Below, piece after piece: positions 5,189 through 7,912 of a DNA stretch of 7,912 nucleotides. The stretch comes from JAAYJM01 sp964499465. GTDB taxonomy: Bacteria; Bacteroidota; Ignavibacteria; Kapaibacteriales; UBA2268. The notes beneath the pieces were generated by a model. That model was not told the origin of the DNA. It did not search any database and worked only from the letters and a program-made list of their open reading frames with translations. The DNA is taken from NCBI GenBank assembly GCA_964499465.1, contig CAZCLJ010000220.1, positions 1-7,912 of the forward strand, written 5' to 3'. Numbering within the stretch: position 1 is the stretch's first letter; each line of letters begins with the position of its first letter. The position numbers and the translations under genes are program-made.

Positions 5189-6922
5189 ATGTACTATTTT
5201 TTTACAAGAATTGGTTCCGGCTTTTTATTAATCATTTTATTATTCTTCTTTTTATTTATATATTTCCTAAACAAATCGACTAAAAATGAATTTGTTAGCT
5301 TAACAATCAATCAGGTAAAGCAAATTCATACAGTTACGCAACAACTCATTATTCCATCTTTTTTAATTGATAATACTACTGATTTTGATGCTTTAATCAA
5401 AAGAATTTCTTTAAATATGAATTTTCGCCTATCGCTTATTGATACGAATGGTAGCGTCCTTGGTGATTCTGAAATGAATCCAAAGCTAATTACAAATCAA
5501 TTATCAAAGAAAGAAGTTCTGGAGGCAGTTAAACATTCGATTGGAACTAACTTTGAAGAATATCACAATCTTGAAAATGATTTGCTTTACGTTTGCATTC
5601 CAATTCAGATGTTTAATAAAAATATTGCATTTTTAAGGTATGGCATTGAATTAAAAGAGCTAAGCGCAACGATTAATGAGCAAAATAAAATTATTTTTTT
5701 TATTTCTATTGCTTTAGCAATTATTTCATTAATAGCAACTTATATTATTTCAAAAATTATTTCCAAGCCAATAATTCAAATATCAAATGCAGCAGAACGT
5801 GTTGGCAAAGGAGATTTCAATACGAAAATACTTTTAAATCAAAAATACAAAATGAAGGAAATATCAAGTATTTTCAACAATATGATTTTTAAAGTAAAGA
5901 GTTTGTTTGAAGAAATTTCTATCCAAAAGGAAGAGTTGGCTGGTATTATAAAATCTATTCGTGAAGGGCTTTTAGTTATAGATATGGAAGGAAAAATTCT
6001 TCTTTCGAACGATGGATTCAAGCAAATTGTAAAAAAAGATGATATTTTGGGTAACTACTATTGGGAAATTATTTCAAATAATAAATTTGCCGATTTTATA
6101 AAAAAAACGCAGAAGAAAAGAAAAAGCTATTTCGATGAAATTACTCTTGATGGAAAATATTATCTTTGCAGTTATAATTTTTTAGATGCAAAAAAGGAAA
6201 CTGTAATTATTATTTCAGATATTACGCAACTAAAAATTCTCGAAAATATTAAGAAAGATTTGGTTGTTAATGTTTCTCACGAATTGCGAACACCGCTTAC
6301 TGCAATAAAAGGATTCATTGAAACTTTGGAAGACGAAATTGGCGAAGAACATAAAAATTATATAGGAATAATTCACCGGCACACAAACAGATTAATCAAT
6401 ATAGTAGAAGATTTAATGACTTTATCGAAGTTAGAGGATTCTTCATCTAAATTAGAAAAATCAATTGTAAATATAAAAGATATTTTAGATAATGTTTATA
6501 AGATTTTTGTCCAAAGGTTAAATGAAAAGAATTTACATTTTGAGCTCAAAATAGAAGAAAATTTACCCAAAATCAGTGTCGATATTTATAGAATAGAGCA
6601 ACTTTTCATAAATTTGATTGATAATGCAATAAAATATACCGACTGTGGAACAATTTTTGTTGATATTTCCGCTACTGATGATATGATGCAAATCATTATT
6701 CAAGATACTGGAATAGGGATTCCAAAAGACAAATTAGAAAGAATATTTGAAAGATTTTTTACTGTAGATAAATCGCGTTCAAGAAAAGTAGGGGGGACCG
6801 GATTAGGGCTTTCGATTGTTAAACACATTGTATTGCAGCATAGTGGCGAAATAAAATTAGAAAGTGAACTTGGAAGCGGAACAAAATTTATTGTCTTATT
6901 ACCCTTAAAAGCAAATGAATGA
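5189..6922 (+). CDS. PhoR-like sensor histidine kinase (TM-sensor-TM-HAMP-PAS-HisKA-HATPase)
   Basis: The 577-aa protein has a first membrane helix (about 10-28), an extracytoplasmic sensor of some 135 residues (32-166), and a second helix (167-188). These are followed by a HAMP linker (about 190-243), a PAS domain (about 248-348), and the kinase core. The H-box is NVSHELRTPL with phospho-acceptor H364. The ATP lid region has the N-box QLFINLIDNAIKY (N475, N479), the G1 box DTGIGIP (506-512), the F-box ERFF (521-524) and the G2 box GGTGLGLS (535-542). All catalytic motifs are present. The sensor segment has a beta-rich stretch (RLSLIDTNGSVLGDSE) that fits a PAS/Cache-like fold, as in PhoR-type kinases; the ligand is unknown. 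It starts 1 nt after the response regulator stop and overlaps the sigma factor start by 8 nt, so all three are probably made together. Calling it PhoR proper would go beyond the evidence, as no phosphate genes are nearby. Confidence 0.93.
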   Translation: MYYFFTRIGSGFLLIILLFFFLFIYFLNKSTKNEFVSLTINQVKQIHTVTQQLIIPSFLIDNTTDFDALIKRISLNMNFRLSLIDTNGSVLGDSEMNPKLITNQLSKKEVLEAVKHSIGTNFEEYHNLENDLLYVCIPIQMFNKNIAFLRYGIELKELSATINEQNKIIFFISIALAIISLIATYIISKIISKPIIQISNAAERVGKGDFNTKILLNQKYKMKEISSIFNNMIFKVKSLFEEISIQKEELAGIIKSIREGLLVIDMEGKILLSNDGFKQIVKKDDILGNYYWEIISNNKFADFIKKTQKKRKSYFDEITLDGKYYLCSYNFLDAKKETVIIISDITQLKILENIKKDLVVNVSHELRTPLTAIKGFIETLEDEIGEEHKNYIGIIHRHTNRLINIVEDLMTLSKLEDSSSKLEKSIVNIKDILDNVYKIFVQRLNEKNLHFELKIEENLPKISVDIYRIEQLFINLIDNAIKYTDCGTIFVDISATDDMMQIIIQDTGIGIPKDKLERIFERFFTVDKSRSRKVGGTGLGLSIVKHIVLQHSGEIKLESELGSGTKFIVLLPLKANE

Positions 6923-7520
6923 AATAAAAGAAAATAATGTTAAGCATAATGAAGATTTTCAGCTTGTCCAGGAAGTGATTAACGGAAATAATGATGCTTT
7001 TGGTGCAATTCAAAAGAAGTATTACAGAATTATTTCTTCAATTATCCGAAGAATGATTAAAGACGAAGACGATGTTATGGATTTAACGCAGGAAACATTT
7101 ATTAAGGCGTATAAAGCATTGCCGAGTTTCAAGTGTGGTTTTGCATTTTCTTCATGGCTGTATAAAATTGCATCAAACTGCTGCATTGACTTTTTAAGGA
7201 AAAAGCGATTGCCAACTATTTCACTTACAAAACCCGATTTCATTGATGAAGATGAAAGTGAAATGGAAATCGAAGACAATTCATATATTCCAGATATGAA
7301 TATTTTATCGCAGGAAAGGAAAAGCGTTTTAATCAAAGCAATAGATGACTTACCGGATAATTACAAAGAAATATTGCGACTTAGGCACGAAGAGGATATG
7401 GATTATGTGGCTATTGCCGAAACTTTATCAATCCCACTCGGAACTGTGAAAGCACACTTGTTCCGCGCAAGAAAAATTCTTTATTCTGCTTTAAAAAATG
7501 AAAAGCATTTGTTTTATTAG
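6915..7520 (+). CDS. ECF-type RNA polymerase sigma factor (sigma-70 family, region 2 + region 4)
   Basis: The 201-aa protein has the two domains of an extracytoplasmic-function sigma factor. Region 2 (about 27-97) includes DVMDLTQETFIKAYKALPSF and FSSWLYKIASNCCIDFLRKKR, the core-binding and -10 recognition helices. An acidic linker follows (DEDESEMEIEDN, 111-122). Region 4 (about 134-192) includes ALxDLP-like KAIDDLPDNYKEILRLRHEEDM and the helix-turn-helix VAIAETLSIPLGTVKAHLFRARKIL. There is no C-terminal extension that could act as a built-in regulator, and no anti-sigma gene follows. The ATG overlaps the kinase stop (ATGAATGA), indicating translational coupling to a two-component system. 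By analogy with sigma factors whose transcription depends on a two-component system, control may be at expression level. That is inference. A short N-terminal tail (1-14) is poorly conserved in type. Confidence 0.92.
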   Translation: MNEIKENNVKHNEDFQLVQEVINGNNDAFGAIQKKYYRIISSIIRRMIKDEDDVMDLTQETFIKAYKALPSFKCGFAFSSWLYKIASNCCIDFLRKKRLPTISLTKPDFIDEDESEMEIEDNSYIPDMNILSQERKSVLIKAIDDLPDNYKEILRLRHEEDMDYVAIAETLSIPLGTVKAHLFRARKILYSALKNEKHLFY

Positions 7521-7591
7521 GATTAGAAAGTTTAGAAAGATTAGATGGATTAGAAAGATTAGATGGTTTAGAAAGATTAGATGGTTTAAAC
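7521..7591. repeat. 9/18-bp tandem repeat immediately after the sigma factor stop
   Basis: Four units with an 18-bp period start at 7521, 7539, 7557 and 7575. Each is two nonamers, such as GATTAGATG + GTTTAGAAA. The array begins on the first base after the TAG stop. It ends in GTTTAAAC, which leads directly into the next stem-loop, as in the copy after trmH. The minus-strand reading frame through it (SNLSKPSNLSNPSN-like) is repeat translation, not a gene. Confidence 0.9.
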
Positions 7592-7649
7592 TTTCGCAAA
7601 GCTAAGAAGCTTTACGAAAGTATTTAGTTCTTTTTACTTTGCGAAAGTT
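7590..7649. repeat. Stem-loop plus orphan arm downstream of the sigma factor, homologous to 3029-3103
   Basis: Arms 7590-7602 and 7609-7621 pair over 13 positions with a single C-A mismatch around the loop TAAGAA. They match stem-loop 1 after trmH, but with two T-A pairs replaced by C-G pairs. The following TATTTAGTTCTTTTTA is T-rich, so this may terminate the signalling operon. ACTTTGCGAAAGTT (7636-7649) is the left arm of the second, mirror stem-loop; its right arm is absent here. That arm pairs perfectly with 7589-7601, giving a competing 13-bp long-range stem. Confidence 0.82.
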
Positions 7650-7697
7650 AAAATCTCAGAACTCCTGATGCCTCGTAGTTTGTTATTGCGCAGTCTT

Positions 7698-7776
7698 GTC
7701 ATTCTGAAACGAAGTGAAGAATCTCACAACTCATTGCTACCACAGAACTATAGATTCTTCACTTCGTTCCTAATGA
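7698..7776. repeat. Palindromic repeat with ATTGCTACCAC core
   Basis: AACGAAGTGAAGAATCT (7708-7724) and AGATTCTTCACTTCGTT (7752-7768) are perfect 17-nt complements around a 27-nt centre, CACAACTCATTGCTACCACAG-like. The left end TGTCATTCTGA (7698-7708) is the same as in the 93-bp array units. The central core matches the decayed copy at 3111-3212. Being a full, symmetrical copy, it is the best representative of this repeat family in the window. Confidence 0.88.
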
Positions 7777-7877
7777 ACCACTTTGGCTTTTTTAGCACGT
7801 AACTATATGTATTGCAAATACTTATACAAGTCATACGCTCAACAAGTTTATAGTATTACTTTATTAAATTCTTGGTT
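7777..7877. other. Non-coding spacer without recognisable features
   Basis: AT-rich sequence between two repeat elements. Apart from a 5-bp GTATT/AATAC inverted repeat at 7809-7821, I see no gene, promoter box or RNA structure here. With the elements before and after it, the whole region from 7521 to the window end is gene-free. Confidence 0.5.
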
Positions 7878-7878
7878 T

Positions 7879-7907
7879 CTCCTTCCCAAGTGCAACTTGG
7901 GAAGGAG
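7879..7907. repeat. Strong 13-bp hairpin at the window edge
   Basis: CTCCTTCCCAAGT (7879-7891) and ACTTGGGAAGGAG (7895-7907) are perfect complements around a 3-nt GCA loop, with possible extension by T7878-G7908 and T7877-A7909. It is much more GC-rich than its surroundings. It could be a terminator for a gene entering from the right, or the start of another dispersed palindromic repeat. The window ends 5 nt later, so a T-run or second unit cannot be judged. Confidence 0.75.
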
Positions 7908-7912
7908 GATTT

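Noticed and set aside
7411..7599. Minus-strand 62-aa frame rich in SNLSKPSNLS
   Set aside because: It is a translation of the 9/18-bp tandem repeat running into the end of the sigma factor gene; no start signal or domain.

Overview
The window is AT-rich. It fits a member of the Bacteroidota/Chlorobi/Ignavibacteria lineage. The evidence for this is TAnnTTTG-type promoter boxes (TAATTTTG) ahead of two genes, starts that mostly lack a strong Shine-Dalgarno sequence, an octaheme respiratory cytochrome, and many short palindromic and tandem repeats between genes. This placement is an inference from style, not from a marker gene.

Left part (1-2258, minus strand): a two-gene operon encodes a membrane-anchored octaheme c-type cytochrome of the tetrathionate reductase (OTR) family and, overlapping it by 8 nt, a four-helix cytochrome b. 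Together they look like a quinol-linked respiratory module. The b subunit would pass electrons from the quinone pool to the eight-heme subunit, which would reduce a sulfur or nitrogen oxyanion outside the inner membrane. A 7-bp tandem repeat starts right at the operon's 3' end.

Middle (2259-4431): a divergent trmH (tRNA Gm18 methyltransferase) is followed by a composite repeat region: a 9-bp tandem array, two stem-loops in mirror orientation, and a nested inverted repeat. Facing it on the minus strand is the N-terminal half of a GT4-type glycosyltransferase. It lacks its sugar-nucleotide-binding half and carries 3.3 copies of a 93-bp palindromic repeat inserted in frame. It is probably a decaying gene.

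Right part (4432-7520, plus strand): a tightly packed three-gene signalling operon encodes an OmpR/PhoB-family response regulator, a PhoR-like HAMP-PAS sensor histidine kinase (1-nt gap), and an ECF-type sigma factor (8-nt overlap). No anti-sigma gene is visible, so the two-component pair is the obvious candidate for controlling the sigma factor or sharing its stimulus.

The 3' flank (7521-7912) holds no gene. It carries a second copy of the composite repeat seen after trmH, in the same orientation and again starting at a stop codon, and then a strong hairpin at the window edge. The least explained feature is this composite downstream element. Its stem-loop shows compensatory base changes between the two copies, and short tandem repeats begin within a few bases of the stop codon of all three intact transcription units.
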